From contig VDFB02193867.1 of NCBI GenBank assembly GCA_007258455.2, positions 525,121,692 through 525,185,691 on the forward strand: a stretch of DNA of 64,000 nucleotides. The letters are read 5' to 3'. The notes beneath the pieces are model-generated. The model was given only the letters and a program-made list of their open reading frames with translations. It did not search any database and was not told the origin of the DNA. Within the stretch, counting starts at the first letter, position 1; every line of letters begins with the position of its first letter. This stretch comes from Sequoia sempervirens (taxonomy: Eukaryota; Streptophyta; Pinopsida; Cupressales; Cupressaceae). This document shows positions 1-12,295 of this stretch, piece by piece. The position numbers and the translations under genes are program-made.

Positions 1-60
1 AAAAAAAACATAAGGTGAATGTTCAAAGTTATGTCCCACTTTTAAGAAATAAATTATCAA

Positions 61-250
61 TTTTTTTTTTTGGTAACCTATGGGTATTCCCATGACTCAT
101 CCCATCATTCGCTTTATGGGGTGAGCTGAGGCAAGACTAGTCCCATAGGAATTCACACAATAGCTTGCGAACCATGTGCATTGGGTGAGCCCGAGCATTG
201 GAGTCAAACCTGAGACCTATCAACATTGATTTAACTATTTAACTTGAATA
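61..250 (-). mobile_element. tRNA-derived SINE-like fragment, minus strand
   Basis: Read on the minus strand, this stretch contains GGTTTGACTCC (200-210), which resembles the B box of a tRNA promoter, preceded by AT-rich sequence where a weak A box could lie. It ends in an A-run, seen as eleven T on the plus strand at 61-71. A tRNA-like head plus a poly-A end is the layout of a SINE. A LINE 3' end would look similar. No target duplication was found. Confidence 0.4.
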
Positions 251-416
251 ATTAGAAAGTAGTATATATTTTGAAATTTTGAATGTTGTTGCTTTGATTT
301 TGTGATGCTCCTCAAAATCATTTATTCAGGTCTTATCTCTATTTTTTCTTATCTCATGTTTCAATCTTATAGCCTAATTATCAAGTGTCAATGTTCTTTT
401 GTCGATGTTTGGAGAA

Positions 417-870
417 GTTCTCAAAACCTTGTTGGTAGCTGATGAGGTTAGTCAAACCTTATCAAAAATTGATGAAGTTTTTGTAACCTATGTTTAAAGT
501 GAAATACTATCTTGTGCTATGTCTTCATGGTATTGAAAATATCCATTCATATTTTATTCATTATAATATAATTCTCTCAACATTGGAATAGGTTCTCAAA
601 AAAATTGCTAGAAGCTAATAGATTTTCTAAAATTGAGCTCAAAACTAAAAGATTGATTTTCATGAAACAAATCAACTTTAACATGTGAAATTTAGAAAGG
701 GGAAAATAAAATGAGTCTCGACATTTTGGGTTGTTGAGAATTTTGAAAATTTTGGGCATAGAAAGAGATTATTAAAAATATTTTGAAGGTTGATGGGGTT
801 TTCAAAACCTTGTCAGAAGCTAACAAGGTTCTCATAACTAAGTTAAAATCTAGGAAGGCATTTTAAAGAA
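417..870 (+). repeat. Three diverged repeats of a short coding-like motif
   Basis: A motif of about 40 bp starting GTTCTCAAAACCTTG recurs near 417, 592 and 798, 175 and 206 bp apart. In one frame each copy reads as a similar charged peptide (for example VLKTLLVADEV, FSKKLLEANRF, VFKTLSEANKV), each soon followed by a stop. This suggests an old repeat-containing coding region, possibly a helical protein. The rest of 250-1328 holds nothing I can identify. Confidence 0.3.
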
Positions 871-1328
871 ATTTTATGAGGAATAACAAGTTTTGAAAGA
901 GATCAGATATGATTTTGGAGAACTAAGAGGTTTTTAATCCATGTTGGAGGATGCTCAAATTATGTAAACCTTTCAAAATTCCAACAAAATAATATTCAAA
1001 GAGGATAAATAGTGTATGCTAGAAGAAGATGAAAGCTGACACACACCAACATTTAAAATACAATTAATATTATTTTATAAATTAAGAGAATTTATTTCTT
1101 TCCTATAAAGTGATATTTCCCTAATTGAGTTTATTTCATGGAGAATTTCAAGGAAAACATGAAGAGTGAAGAGTAAATTAGAAAAAAATGATTGAGTATA
1201 AACTTGATCAAATTTATGGGATTTGCAAAATGATCTTCCAATCATGATTAAAAGTACATAATTCATCCATAATTATCTATTTAAATGGGAATTCGTTTCA
1301 AGGAAAATATTTTTCATTAATATTTCAT

Positions 1329-2928
1329 TGAATGCACAAGAAAATTGAGGGGGGGAGGGTGAATTAGTTGTACCTTAAAGCTTCAAAAACCTCATTAACA
1401 TTCAGATCCACATTCATTCAATAAACCCTTAAACTATTATGATGAATTAGCATGAGAATAAAATAACAAAAACTAAAAAAACTTAACACCATACACAAGA
1501 GAACATCAAATTTATGTGGAAAAGTTAAGAAGGGAAAAGACATGATGCAGATTAGTTCACAATACAAGTAATATCAACACCAATTACAAGGGATTGTTTC
1601 TAGAGGGAACACTTCCCAAAAAGAGAAAGGCTCACTAAAAAAATAGAAAATAAGATAGATAAGGAATGTTGCATAGAGTAAATCATCTCAATGCAATAGA
1701 GAATCCACCACAATGGTATCAACACCTTTGTAGCCTGAATGAAGAATTGTAGACACCTTTTTCTCATTATATCAAGTAATCTAACACACGAAAGATCACA
1801 CTGCACCTCTCAATTTCACACTCTACAAATCTACACTTTTCATTAATCAAATCTCTCAAATCTATCTTTTCATCCCTCAACAGCTCAACTCACACTTATA
1901 CCATATTCAACCTTGAAACCTTCTCCAAGGTCCACTATGCACCTTAAACATGCAATATTCAAATTAGGTTGGCATCAAAACATTATTGTTGTGGAAAGGA
2001 ATGAATGTGGACCATGAAATTCCTTAGCTAGGACCTAAATCCATCCTCACATTCCACACCATGCTTCCATAAACAACTAAGTACCTTTGAAAGTAGTGTA
2101 AACATGAAGATCAACTGATACAAATGTAAACACCATTAAAATTTTAAGTACACTCTTCCTTTGATTAATTAATAACTCATGGAAAATAAACCTCATGCAA
2201 ACACACTCTAGAATATTTTAAAAAAACCCTAAAATTCGAAAAACTCCTTCACAACAACTTTCACCTGAAGAATATACACACCCAGTACATCCAAATTACT
2301 CTACCATACATTGTAACTTAGAAAACCATCTTCTGAAGCAACAAACCTTATACTATCTTGATAGAGGTAAGATACCAACACCATCAAAACTCCTTTAGAA
2401 TCGTAATCCCTGAAACATAATTGTGGAGAAACCTAAAGAAAAAACATTTCTCCTCTGAGATACCTCTACAAAACATAGTCACACACTAGTGAACACAAAT
2501 TCTTCTATGCATCTATTCAACAAACCAATTATTGAATACAACACCTCTAAACAACTCTCACCATAATATTTGAATCAAATGAGCAGATCTGCAACCTAGA
2601 AGAAATGTAGAGAAAAACTAGAACATAACCCTACAACACAAAACAAGACTACAACACACTATTTCCTCTTTTTATAAAATTTTCTCAAAAGCACTTAGAA
2701 ACCAAGCACTTCCTCATCACCATGAAGCCAACATCAACTCAACCATAGATCATATAATCTTATCAAAACAACACTAGATATTGACACTAGTGGCTTTACT
2801 AATGATAACATAATGCAACTAATTAAAGCATCAACTGCTCACACTCTTGTAACAACATCCAACAATAAACATTAGTAATAACACAAGATTTTTGAGATCA
2901 ATGAAAACACCAACTCCTCATACTTCCA
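1329..2928 (-). mobile_element. Inverted Ty1/copia LTR, probably a solo LTR
   Basis: The reverse complement matches the LTRs at 3554-7199 and 43048-44426 along most of its length. It begins TGAATGCACAAG, the complement of the shared LTR end CTTGTGCATTCA, and ends near 2928 in sequence matching the LTR start. At 1.6 kb it is close to the size of the copia 5' LTR once that LTR's insertion is removed, so it shows the uninterrupted arrangement. No internal copia sequence adjoins it, so a solo LTR is likeliest. No matching 5-bp target duplication was seen. Confidence 0.75.
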
Positions 2929-3089
2929 AAATATTTATGAAACACACAATCCTCTACTTAAAATTAAAATACCTCCAAATATAGTCATCTATTTGTTGAG
3001 TGAATTGGTCAAGATATTTTTTGATTTCATTTTTGATAAAATGGAGTACAAATATCTTGGGTACGAGAACCTTTTTGGTTTGAAGAGAT

Positions 3090-3553
3090 CAATCCCTAAA
3101 ATTGGAGATACAAAATTAGGGCATTCCAATTTAAAAGAATTTTGGTAAAGAATGAATGGAGTGACCCTATTTTATGCAAAAATTGGTAGAAGATAGATTG
3201 TTACAAGCTACAAGTTGTCCTATTATAGTCCAATGCTTAGACTTGGTGTTAGAATGTATCAATCATTATGACCCATAGATGAGGGAGGTGAAGAAAAAGG
3301 ATAATAGGGTCATTACCAAGATTGATAGGAATATATTTCATTTTTTTTCACTCTTCCCCTTTTCATACTAAATTTGTAGCATCAACATCACAATTAGCTA
3401 GAGTGGGAGATGCAAAAGATTTTCCTAAAGGGAAACAAGAAAAGACCTGTAGGGATGCATTAAGGGAGAAAAGGAAAGAGAAGAAAGCCTTAGAAATGGT
3501 AGAAGAGGTAATTGTATAAGTATCATTTTCATCTTCAAAAGGGATTATTTTGT
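3090..3553 (+). pseudogene. Older relative of the element-C LTR ORF, first half
   Basis: Despite stops and at least one frameshift, the translation matches the N-terminal part of the ORF inside element C's LTRs. The clearest match is VQCxxLVLECxxHYD here (about 3217-3261) against VQCYELVLECARHYD in C. Upstream, GDTKLG followed by KEFW aligns with TDTNVG followed by EEFKE, and downstream RVI is kept. A lysine-rich part at 3363-3519 may correspond to the basic middle of the C ORF. The copia element starts at 3554 and the same ORF resumes at 44427. The function is unknown. Homology is well supported; the exact limits are not. Confidence 0.6.
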
Positions 3554-4396
3554 TGCAATTTTGAGTAGTTGGTGTTCTCATTGATGTCAATTGGTGATGG
3601 TTGTGCTGATTCTTTCATTAGTAAGTTACTAGTGTCAACCTCTAGTGTTGCTTTGATAATATTCTATTTATGGATATATAGATATGTTGTAGCTAGGTTA
3701 GTGGTGTTGAGGAAGTAGTGAGGATGATGAGAATATGTCCTTTGTTCTTGGATTCCAAATTCTTTTGAGAAAATTTGAATAAAAGAAGAAAGAGTGTGTT
3801 GGAGAGGTGTTCTATGATACAAAGTAGTGTTGTGGTCTTGCTCCACATTACTTCTGCATTGAAGATTTTCTTGTGTAGTTCAGATATGATGATCAAAGGT
3901 GTTCATAGGTGTTGTATCCATAGTTTCTTGGCCTAGATCATTGTGTAGAGAAAGTTGTGTTCACCAATGTGTGAATTGTGCATTGTAGTGGTGTCTGGGA
4001 GAAATGTTTTTGCTTTGTATTTCTATACATTTTGGTTTCTAGTCTTACAAATCTAGAAGTGTGCTGATAATGCATACATCCATCTTCAATTGAATTTTTT
4101 TTTGTGGTTTGGTGCTTTGAAAGTTGGTTTCTTGAGTTGTAGTGTATGGAAGTTTGTTTGAGTGTACTGGGTGTGTGCATTCTTTAGGTGAATTTTTTAA
4201 TGAAGGAATTTTGTTGGATTATAGGGTATTTTTGGGATATTCCAAATTATGTTCAAGTGATATTTGTTGTTCATGAGTCATCTTTGAATCAAAGGAAGCA
4301 TGTACTTAAGTGTTTAATGGTGTTTACATGGGTTCAGATGACCTTGGGTGTTTACACTAATTTCGGTATTTGTGGAAGTGTGGTGCGACATGTGGA

Positions 4397-6493
4397 TAAA
4401 AGCACAAAGTTGTGTCACACTCTTAGCCAACTTATCAACATAACTGAATTTAAGTATTTCTAACTAAAAATCAATTTTGGTCAAACACATGATTTAGTAA
4501 AATTCGTTCTAGCTAAGTTAGATACTTCCACAACTTTTTCAACTAAAATTGTTGGCTAAAAATATATGGAGCACCACTTTGAGTCCAATTTACCAAAAAA
4601 ATAAAATTATTTGCAAAACTTGAAGTTTAACTCCTACTAATGTAAGTTGTAGACACTTAAAAATGACCTAGGCCCGCAAGCTCTATTTTACCACTTTTGT
4701 CCTAGCATAATTGTGACATTTAATTATGTCCTTGGTCCACTTTCCACTATTAATTAAATAACTGATTATTATTTAACTAATTCATGTCTCTTGCATTCTT
4801 CATGATTATTAAATAAATAAATTATATTTATTTATTCAATACGTCACTAAGGGTCTATTATCTTCTTACCATTAAATAAATTTCTTAATTTATTTAATTA
4901 TTGGTCATATTCTCTAAATTAAATAATTATGTTTAATTATTTAATTGCCTAATTTGATATTTCCCTCATTTTAAATAAATTAATTATTTAAAATAAGCTC
5001 ATGTTATTAACTGCCACTTCCTTTTAGTAAATAATCTAAAAAGATTATTTACTATCACACAAAATCCACATTTTGAATCAATTTTAATTCAAAAATGGTA
5101 ATATTCTTCCATAAATCAAGTAATTGATCAAATTCTTGATTTTCTAAAATCTTCTTTTCTGCCCAGTATTTATCTTCTTGATTTTTCGAATCTTACAAAT
5201 CAAGTAGTCTTTATCTTCTTGATTTTTGAAAATCTTTACCTTTTTGGCTAATTGTCACATTAATTCTTAACTGCCGATTTGATTTTCTCAAATGACATCT
5301 TGGCCGCTCATTTAAGATTTTTTCCCTAACCCTAATTAGAGATTGTCACACGCAATCTCAACCGCTAATTTTAGGCTTTCATCAACTTTTAATCTTGACC
5401 ATCCATCCAATTTTGCTCACATTTTGCCAATTTTGCTCATATTTTGAGGGACATAGCTTTTGGATATTTCATTCTAGCATAATTGTTGAGTCTTAGGCAA
5501 TAATATAGTCTTATCATTTGGTCATAGGCTCTATTTTGGCATAGTTTAGTCATATCCTAATGCTTATCATTCACATGGTAGCATTATAATAATTTTAAAA
5601 TCCCTCAAACCTTGCTTTGGACATTGTCTTTGTCTTTGTCATAGTCATTGCTCACACACTCAAATATGAGGGAAACAATTACATTTAGTATAATCATTTT
5701 TATTTTATTTAATTGTCTTCCTTTGTGCTTCATAATTAATGTTGGATTTTATGATTTATTCTCTAATCTACTAACACTATAAAATTGCATCGTTACATAA
5801 GTAACATTTTAAAAAATATATAAAAATACCCTTTTGTAGATCCATAAGTGTAGTTTTCATAAATATATATATTTTAAAAGTTTAATTATTATTTATATTT
5901 TATTTTTTATTTTTACTAAAAGTAGGTTATCAACATAAAATATTAGGTTTATTACCATGCCAGGGAAAAATACTAAAACTTATTAAATTTTTTGAAAAAA
6001 TAGATGCACTAGATAAAAGAATCTATTTTAAGATGGTATAAATTTTTTCCATTTTAGATAATATTAATATGAAAGTTGACATCCCATGGAAATAATTTTT
6101 TTTTATTCATGCACATTTTAATATTTATTTAAAAATACATATTTATCAAAATTGGAAAAAAAATCCATGAACTAAAGTTTCAAGTTATAAATACACACAA
6201 AAAAATTTGAAAAAAAAATTACTATAAAAGTTTGACGCCTCATGCAACTTCATTTTTCAACATTTTATCAACAACTAAATTATAGTGTTAATTTATTAAA
6301 ACTAGTTTAAAATATTTTTTAATTTTTTTTTTTTAATAAAAACATAAAATATACTAAAAATTATATATTTTACTAGTTTACATCATTTCAAAATTCAAAA
6401 CATATATGCCCCTTTTTAGTGATTCAAGTTTAAAAGTTGGATCAGTGTTGGCCATTTCCTTTATAAAGTGTGGCACGACTTTGTGCTTTCACC
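4397..6493. mobile_element. TIR DNA transposon, non-autonomous, itself interrupted
   Basis: The left end (4397-4421, TAAAAGCACAAAGTTGTG) and the reverse complement of the right end (6467-6491, TGAAAGCACAAAGTCGTG) form an imperfect inverted repeat of about 25 bp that continues more weakly inward. The flanks start CATGTGGA (4389) and CATGTTTG (6494), a poor candidate 8-bp target duplication. The inverted LTR at 1329-2928 shows the unoccupied site. Without the solo LTR inside, the element is about 0.95 kb of AT-rich DNA with no ORF. TIR and possible 8-9 bp duplication would suit hAT or Mutator, but the superfamily is not decided. Confidence 0.55.
4648..5797. mobile_element. Gypsy-type solo LTR with perfect 5-bp TSD
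   Basis: The stretch starts TGTAGACACTTAAAAATG and ends CATCGTTACA, so it has TG...CA termini extended to TGTA...TACA. It is flanked by perfect direct repeats TAAGT (4643-4647 and 5798-5802). Length is 1,150 bp with no internal coding domain, so it is a solo LTR left by recombination. It sits inside the TIR transposon, which sits inside the copia 5' LTR. Orientation cannot be set without a related full element. Confidence 0.75.
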
Positions 6494-6646
6494 CATGTTT
6501 GAGTAGGTTTAGGTATGAGTTAAGGAGTATTATGGTTTGACTTCATTCCTTTACATCATGAGAATGTTTTGGTGTCAAACTAATTTGACTTTGCACAATT
6601 GAGTTGCATAGCCAACCTTGGAGAATGTTTTCTTGGTTGAAAAAGG

Positions 6647-6655
6647 TATAAAAAA
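6647..6655 (+). promoter_or_regulatory. Putative TATA box of the copia 5' LTR
   Basis: TATAAAAAA lies about 545 bp before the LTR end in a GGTATAAAAAAGAG context. The inverted LTR has GGTATAAGTG at the matching place. The segment is missing from the 3' LTR. Transcription start is not shown. Confidence 0.4.
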
Positions 6656-7202
6656 GAGTTATGTTGATGAGGGATGCATAGTAGAAAGTAGTGTGATGTA
6701 AGTGATGTCAATTGCAGATTTGTGAAGTGTAGTGCAAACTTCAATGTGCTAGACTATTGCAAGTAGTGAGCAAAAGGTGTCTGCAATCTTCAATAACATT
6801 GTGAATTTGTTGGTGATGTTGTGGTTGAATTTTCTATTGTATTAAGATGGGTTAATCACTTCAATATTCTTCTTTCTTCTTTTCTATAATCTGACAATGA
6901 GCCTTTGGTAGTGAGCCCTTCTTTCTTCTAGGGAGTGAGCCTATTGTATTTGATGTTGTTATTACTTTATATTATGAGAATCCTCACTGTGGTTTTTTCC
7001 TTCTTGTTTTTTCCATGTAAATATGGTGTTCTATTGTGCTTGGTGTTGATGTGATTTAGTTTCTATTATTTTCTTTCTTACTTAATCAATGTAACCAATT
7101 AATGGTTAATTAAGTAGATGTGGATCTGAATGTTTATGAGGGTTTTGAAGTTTTAATGCACAACTAATTCACCCCCCTCTCAACTTTCTTGTGCATTCAA
7201 TA

Positions 7203-7217
7203 ATTTGTAATAGAGAA
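7203..7217 (+). other. Degenerate primer-binding site of the copia element
   Basis: Four bases after the 5' LTR, TTTGTAATAGAGAAAGG aligns with the usual plant copia primer site (TGGTATCAGAGC, complementary to initiator methionine tRNA) with several changes. Position and residual match support the call. Confidence 0.5.
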
Positions 7218-7260
7218 AGGTTCCTTGGAGGAAAGCTTAACCGCTTGAGGTATATCTGGG

Positions 7261-8060
7261 ATGGTGCACAAGAAGGAGTCTCCTATGTTTGATGGAACTA
7301 ATTATGTATTCTATAAAACTAGGATGGAAGGTTTTCTTATTTCACTATGGTTTGATATTTGGAAGTTTGTTGAATCTAAATATACTATACCTATGAATGG
7401 TCCAAGCACTACTAATGAAATCAAGGCTTACGAGAACAATGGGAAAGAAAGGTATGCAATTTTGAGTGGTCTTTCTAATACTAATGTAGAATTTAAGAGT
7501 CTTAAAACTACTAATGAGACTTGGAAAAATTTGGAAAGTATCTATGAAGGAGATGATAAGGTCAACCAAGCTCAAATGAAAAATGTAAAGATCAAGTTTG
7601 AAACCTTGTGGATGTAAGAGGATGAAGATATTACTAGCTAGATGTAGAAAGTGGATGAAGTTGTCAATTCCATTAGAGGTCTTGGTGGGAATCTTGATGA
7701 TGATGAGGTGGCAAAGAAGGTACTGAAAAATCTACCTACATCCTATGGTCATAAGGTTTAAACTATTGAAGAATTTTAGAGTCTAAATTTAGCTATTCTA
7801 GAGATCAATTGCTTGGTACTTTTACTCCTTTTAAATTAAGAGAGTTTTGTTCAAGTGATTCAAAGAAAGGGACTACTTTTAAAGTTGGAAAAGTAGAAAA
7901 GAAAGAGGAATATGATCTAGATGAATTTGATGAGTTTGAAGCAAACGTTGAGAGGAAATTGAAAAAGGACACTAGAAAATATAGAAGCAAGTTACATTTC
8001 AAATGCTTTAACTGTGGAAGGATTGGTCATTATGCTTCAAGATGTCCTATGAAAACTTGA
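7261..8060 (+). pseudogene. gag: Copia Gag remnant with CCHC zinc knuckle
   Basis: The first open stretch (7261-7617, 118 codons from ATG) begins MVHKKESPMFDGTNYVFYKT. The FDGTNY motif and the following W are typical of the plant copia Gag (UBN2-type) domain. After a stop, the sense continues through EDEDITS and VNSIRGLGG. A later open stretch (7809-8060) ends with a retroviral zinc knuckle, CFNCGRIGHYASRC, which would bind packaged RNA. Acidic and lysine-rich sequence precedes it. Several stops and a frameshift separate the parts. Confidence 0.8.
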
Positions 8061-8289
8061 AAATATAAGTATAAGGAGAATAAAGGTAAATAAATTAAGA
8101 AAATTTACTATATTAGAGAAGATGCCAATATATTAGATGATGACTCTAATTACCCTAATGATGAAGATGATGAATTCTTTTTCATGGTTTTAAATGCTAG
8201 AACTGCTTCTACTAACTCTAAGAAATGTATGAAGGATAGTACTCTAAAGATAGGAGCAATGATAATGGATCTTCACTCTAGGAAGACGA

Positions 8290-9640
8290 AGAGCAACTAG
8301 ATCATTAATAGTGGATGCTCAAATCACATGACAGGTGATAAGAGTAAGTTTGTTAAGCTTGAAATTTTGAAGGTGGTTTAGTCAAGTTTGGTGACGATAC
8401 ATTTGCTAAGATATGTGGAAAAGGTTCAATCAGTTTTGATGGAAAGCATAATACAAATGATTTTCTATATGTTAAAGGTCTACAACATAATATTTTGAGT
8501 GTAGGACATATGTGTAGAAAGGGATATAATCTTGTGTTTCATGATGATGGGTGTGAAATCAGAAAAGGCTCCGAGACTATGGTTGTTGTTGGAAGAACAT
8601 ATGGTAATGTTTATCAACTCAAGGGTGCTAATGGTATGTGTTTCATGACTCAAATTAATGAAAGTTGGATATGGAATAGAAGAATGTGTTACATAAATTT
8701 TTATAGCCTAGTAAGGATAAGTTCAATTCAATCTATGAGAGATTTTCCAAAGATCACAAAGCTTATCAATGTTGTTTGTAAGGAATGTTAGATTGGGAAG
8801 CAAGCTAGAAGTATTTTCAACACCAATGAACAATATTATATCAGTCCTTTGGAATTGGTGCATACAAATCTTGTGGACCTACAAGAACAATAAGTTTTTA
8901 AGGTGACAATTATTTTATGTTGTTAATTGATGATTATTCTTGAATGAGTTGGGTTACTTATATCAAAGAAAAATCAAAAGCTTTAGATAATTTCAAGGCA
9001 TTTAAAGCCATGGTTGAGAATGAAATGGATATAAAAATTAAATTTTTGAGGGATGATAGAGGTGGAGAGTTCACCTCCAATGAATTTAACAACTTTTGTG
9101 AAGATCAAGGGATAAAGAGGTAGTTATCTACCCCTTGGAGTTCTCAATAGAATGGAGTAGTTGAAAGGAAGAATAAGACTATTCAGGAAGCTACAAGAAC
9201 TATGATGGAAGAGGAAAATATAATGGAAGTCTATTGGAGAGAAGGAATTCACACTATAGTCTACATACTTAACAAAGTTTAAGAAAGAGAAAATAGTTCA
9301 AAGAATTTCTACAAGTTATGGTATAGAAGAGTTTCACTGTTAAATATTTCAGAATGTTTAGATTAAAATGTTATATCAGGAGAGATGAAGGAAGCTTAGG
9401 AAAGTTTGATGCAAGATCTGATGAAGGGATCTTCGTTGGATATTCTACAAAAATCAAAGCCTACTGGTGCTATAATAAGAGGCTAAGAGGGATTGTTAAA
9501 AGTGAAAATGTTAAAGCAGATGAAGACTTACATAGAAATTTAGTAATGATAGATATATATAAATTAGATGAGCCCTTTTGTAGAAAAGAAGAGAAGGATG
9601 AAGGTAAGGAAATTGAAGTATAGGTTGAAGAGGAAGAAGC
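8290..9640 (+). pseudogene. pol: Copia protease and integrase remnant
   Basis: The copia aspartic protease site appears near 8304 as NSGCSNHMTG; the usual form starts DSG, so the catalytic Asp codon has changed to Asn. Next is a GAG-pre-integrase region (8495-8820) with CKEC and IGKQARS. The integrase core (about 8840-9280) keeps LLIDDYS, FLRDDRGGEFTS and NGVVERKN, covering the D,D,E residues, with stops between them. 9354-9623 is the integrase C-terminal part (LGKFDARSDEGIFVGYST). Many stops make this non-functional. Confidence 0.85.
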
Positions 9641-9689
9641 TTTGGAAGAGGTCCCTAAAACCCCTAAGTATGTGTGGAAGAATCATTCT

Positions 9690-10801
9690 GAAGATCAGAT
9701 TATTGGTGACAAAAGAAGAGGTGTATTGATAAAAAGAAAGGATGCTATGCTAGAAGAACAAGTAAGCTTATGTCTACTTTCAAAAGTTGAACCTTGAGTA
9801 GTGATTGATGCATGCAAAGATGAATTTTGGATCAAAGTTATCAAAGAAGAACTAATATAGATTGAGAAGAATAAAACTTGGGAACTTGTCCCATGACCAA
9901 CAAACAAGAATGTGACTGGAACTAAGTGGGTGTTCTAGAACAAACTGAATGAGAATCGAGAAGTGGTGAGTAACAAGGCTAGGCTTTTATGCAAAGGCTA
10001 CTCAAAAGTGGAAGAAATAGATTTTGAGGAAAATTTTGATCTAGTGGCAAGAATGGAAGCCATTAGGATGTATTTGGATTTTGTAGCACACAAAGATTTC
10101 AAAGTATATCAAATGGATGTGAAGTTTGTATTCTTGAATGGTTAATTAGAAGTTTATTAGAAGAAGTTTACATTGAACAACTAGAAGGGTTTCAACTATC
10201 AAACAAACCAAATATGGTCTATAGATTGAAGAAGGTACTTTATGGATTGAAGCAAGCTCCTAGAGCTTAATATGCAAGGTTGGATAGGTATTTATTGCAA
10301 CAAGGATTCAATAAAGGCATCACAGATAGTAATCTCTATTTTAAAGTTGAAAAAGATCAGATCTTGATTATGGCTGTGTGCGTTGATGATATAATTTTTG
10401 GAGGAAATGAAGCTATGTACAAGAAATTTGTAAAAGAGATGTAAAAATGATTTGAAATTTCTATGTTTGGGGAGATGAATTTTTTCCTTGGACTACAAAT
10501 CAATCAGACAAAAAAAGGGATATTCATTTCACAATCAATGTATGTCAAGGAAATGTTGAAGAAGTTTGGAATGGAAGATTGTAAACTAGTATGTACTCCT
10601 ATGGTTATTGGTTCCAAGCTAATTAAGAATGATGAATCTCTTAAGGCTGATCAGAGCAAGTATAGATCAATGATTGGAGGATTGCTATTTCTAACTTCGC
10701 CTAGACCAAATATCATTTATGTAGTTTTTCTTGTGGCTAGATTTCAAGAATATCCTAGATAGTCACATTTTACAATAGTGAAGAGGATATGTAGATAATT
10801 G
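9690..10801 (+). pseudogene. pol: Copia reverse transcriptase remnant, cut by element B
   Basis: The RVT_2 domain is recognisable: [26 protein letters not shown], then [12 protein letters not shown], then VDDIIFGG (near 10383) as the catalytic box, here preceded by C where Y is usual. 10463-10762 continues with MNFFLGLQI and ends in ARFQEYPR. The domain ends at VKRICR by 10796, and element B begins at 10802. RNase H follows in frame sense at 19113. Internal stops include two inside the thumb region. Confidence 0.85.
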
Positions 10802-12074
10802 TGTAAGAGAGGGGGACCAACCATGTTCAAGGCCCCAGGTCATAGAGGGCCAAGAGAGGAAGGCTACCCTAACTTACCTCAACCTAAAGGAGTGTTTTGA
10901 GATGAGGGATGAGAATGATGAGGACTATAAGGTCCTTCAATCACTCTACAGACCTAAAACTCAGAATGGGGCTAAGTGAGCCATTCTTTGGATTCCACAC
11001 TATGCCTTAGGTAACTCTTTACCCATGGATGAAAGTTCAATTATGGGACAACAACATGACATGTTGGTGTCTCTTAGGTGTGATGGCATCCATATGAATA
11101 GAGGACTAAAAAGATAAGGTGAATCACTAGAAAATAGACTAACAACCCAGCTAATGGTTTTTAAGGGGAAAAAATAACACTATGAAATAAGAAATATATA
11201 GGAAAATATGATAAAGTAAGTAGATTAAAGCTAGGGTAACAAGAATGATCTCAGAAAGGAGCCTGTTCACTAGCTAGCTCCAAGAAGCATGTCCACTTGC
11301 ACATAAGAAAGAGGGAAATTGTTGGGTGGTTGTATAGGGGCCTTCCTTAGTTGGACCCCTATTTTGGTGTTTCCACCTCCACAAATAGCCAAGATAGTGA
11401 TAATGGAGAAAAGTTATGATAAAGGAGAATGAAAGAAAAGAACAAAATTACACTACAAAACAATATTATGCTACTCAACCATTTTGTAGAGGAGAGGAGT
11501 AGAAAGATCACCACCTCCACCAAGAGCTCACTAAATAATGGAGGAGAAAATGAGAGGACTCAAACCCTTATTGCAATGGTGTTGTTCCACACTTGTTTCG
11601 TTGTTGCTACTACTATGGAGTGAAAATTGCTAATTAAAGGCTTAGAATGTAAGGAGTGGATGCTAGAATGTTTAAAGAATGGCTTGGAGTGATGAACTAA
11701 ATTCTTAGAAGGATGCCTGAGTTTGTGAAGAAGATGAAATGCATGAAGGAGTGAATTTGAAGGGAAAATGAGAAAAAACCATATTCAAATCAGTTGGTCA
11801 AAGAAGGGCATTACAAATTGACCCCAATGGGAAGTGTAACACCTCTATAGGCGTTAGACATATGAATCGGTCAAGGAAATAAGTGTGTCATGCAGATGTC
11901 TACATGCTGCATGTATGTCCCTGATGTAAATTATTCTACCGATGCACAAAAAAAATGCCAAGTGGAATGAATGGAATGGGATGATGTGGATTTTTCCCTT
12001 CAAATTTGGTTTTCGAAGGTGAATGAATGTAAAAAGGGAAATTTGCGTTAGGGGTGAAAATTCTCTCCTATACA
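10802..12074 (-). repeat. 3' LTR of element B
   Basis: 1,273 bp with TGTA...TACA ends, matching 17819-19112. It adjoins the polypurine tract, so it is the 3' LTR of a minus-strand element. Confidence 0.88.
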
Positions 12075-12092
12075 TTTATCCCCCACTTTAAG
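12075..12092 (-). other. Polypurine tract of element B
   Basis: On the minus strand CTTAAAGTGGGGGATAAA directly precedes the 3' LTR start TGTATAGGAG. It is purine-rich and in the right place to prime plus-strand DNA synthesis. Confidence 0.7.
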
Positions 12093-12295
12093 AAGCACAA
12101 ATACTGATGAGTGCTTTGGTAAAGTAGATTGGAGAAATAGTAGAGTTAGAAATGTATACTTGAACCATCAGGGAAGAAAACCACAACCTGACGAACTCAA
12201 AAGTGCAGGACAAGTAAAGGATTTCATAGCCTTGTAGAACTATGAAGCTGAAGAATGAAATCATCTTACAGGATCATAAACCTACAAGGAGGCAA

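Larger units (their letters stand above)
3554..7199 (+). repeat. 5' LTR of the copia element, with an insertion
   Basis: It begins TGCAATTTTGAGTAG and ends CTTGTGCATTCA, matching the 3' LTR at 43048-44426. Similarity is broken between about 4397 and 6493 by a TIR transposon. Without it the LTR is about 1.55 kb. A further stretch of roughly 200 bp (about 6500-6700), present here and in the inverted LTR at 1329-2928, is missing from the 3' LTR, so it was deleted there. It holds a TATA-like box at 6647. Confidence 0.85.
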
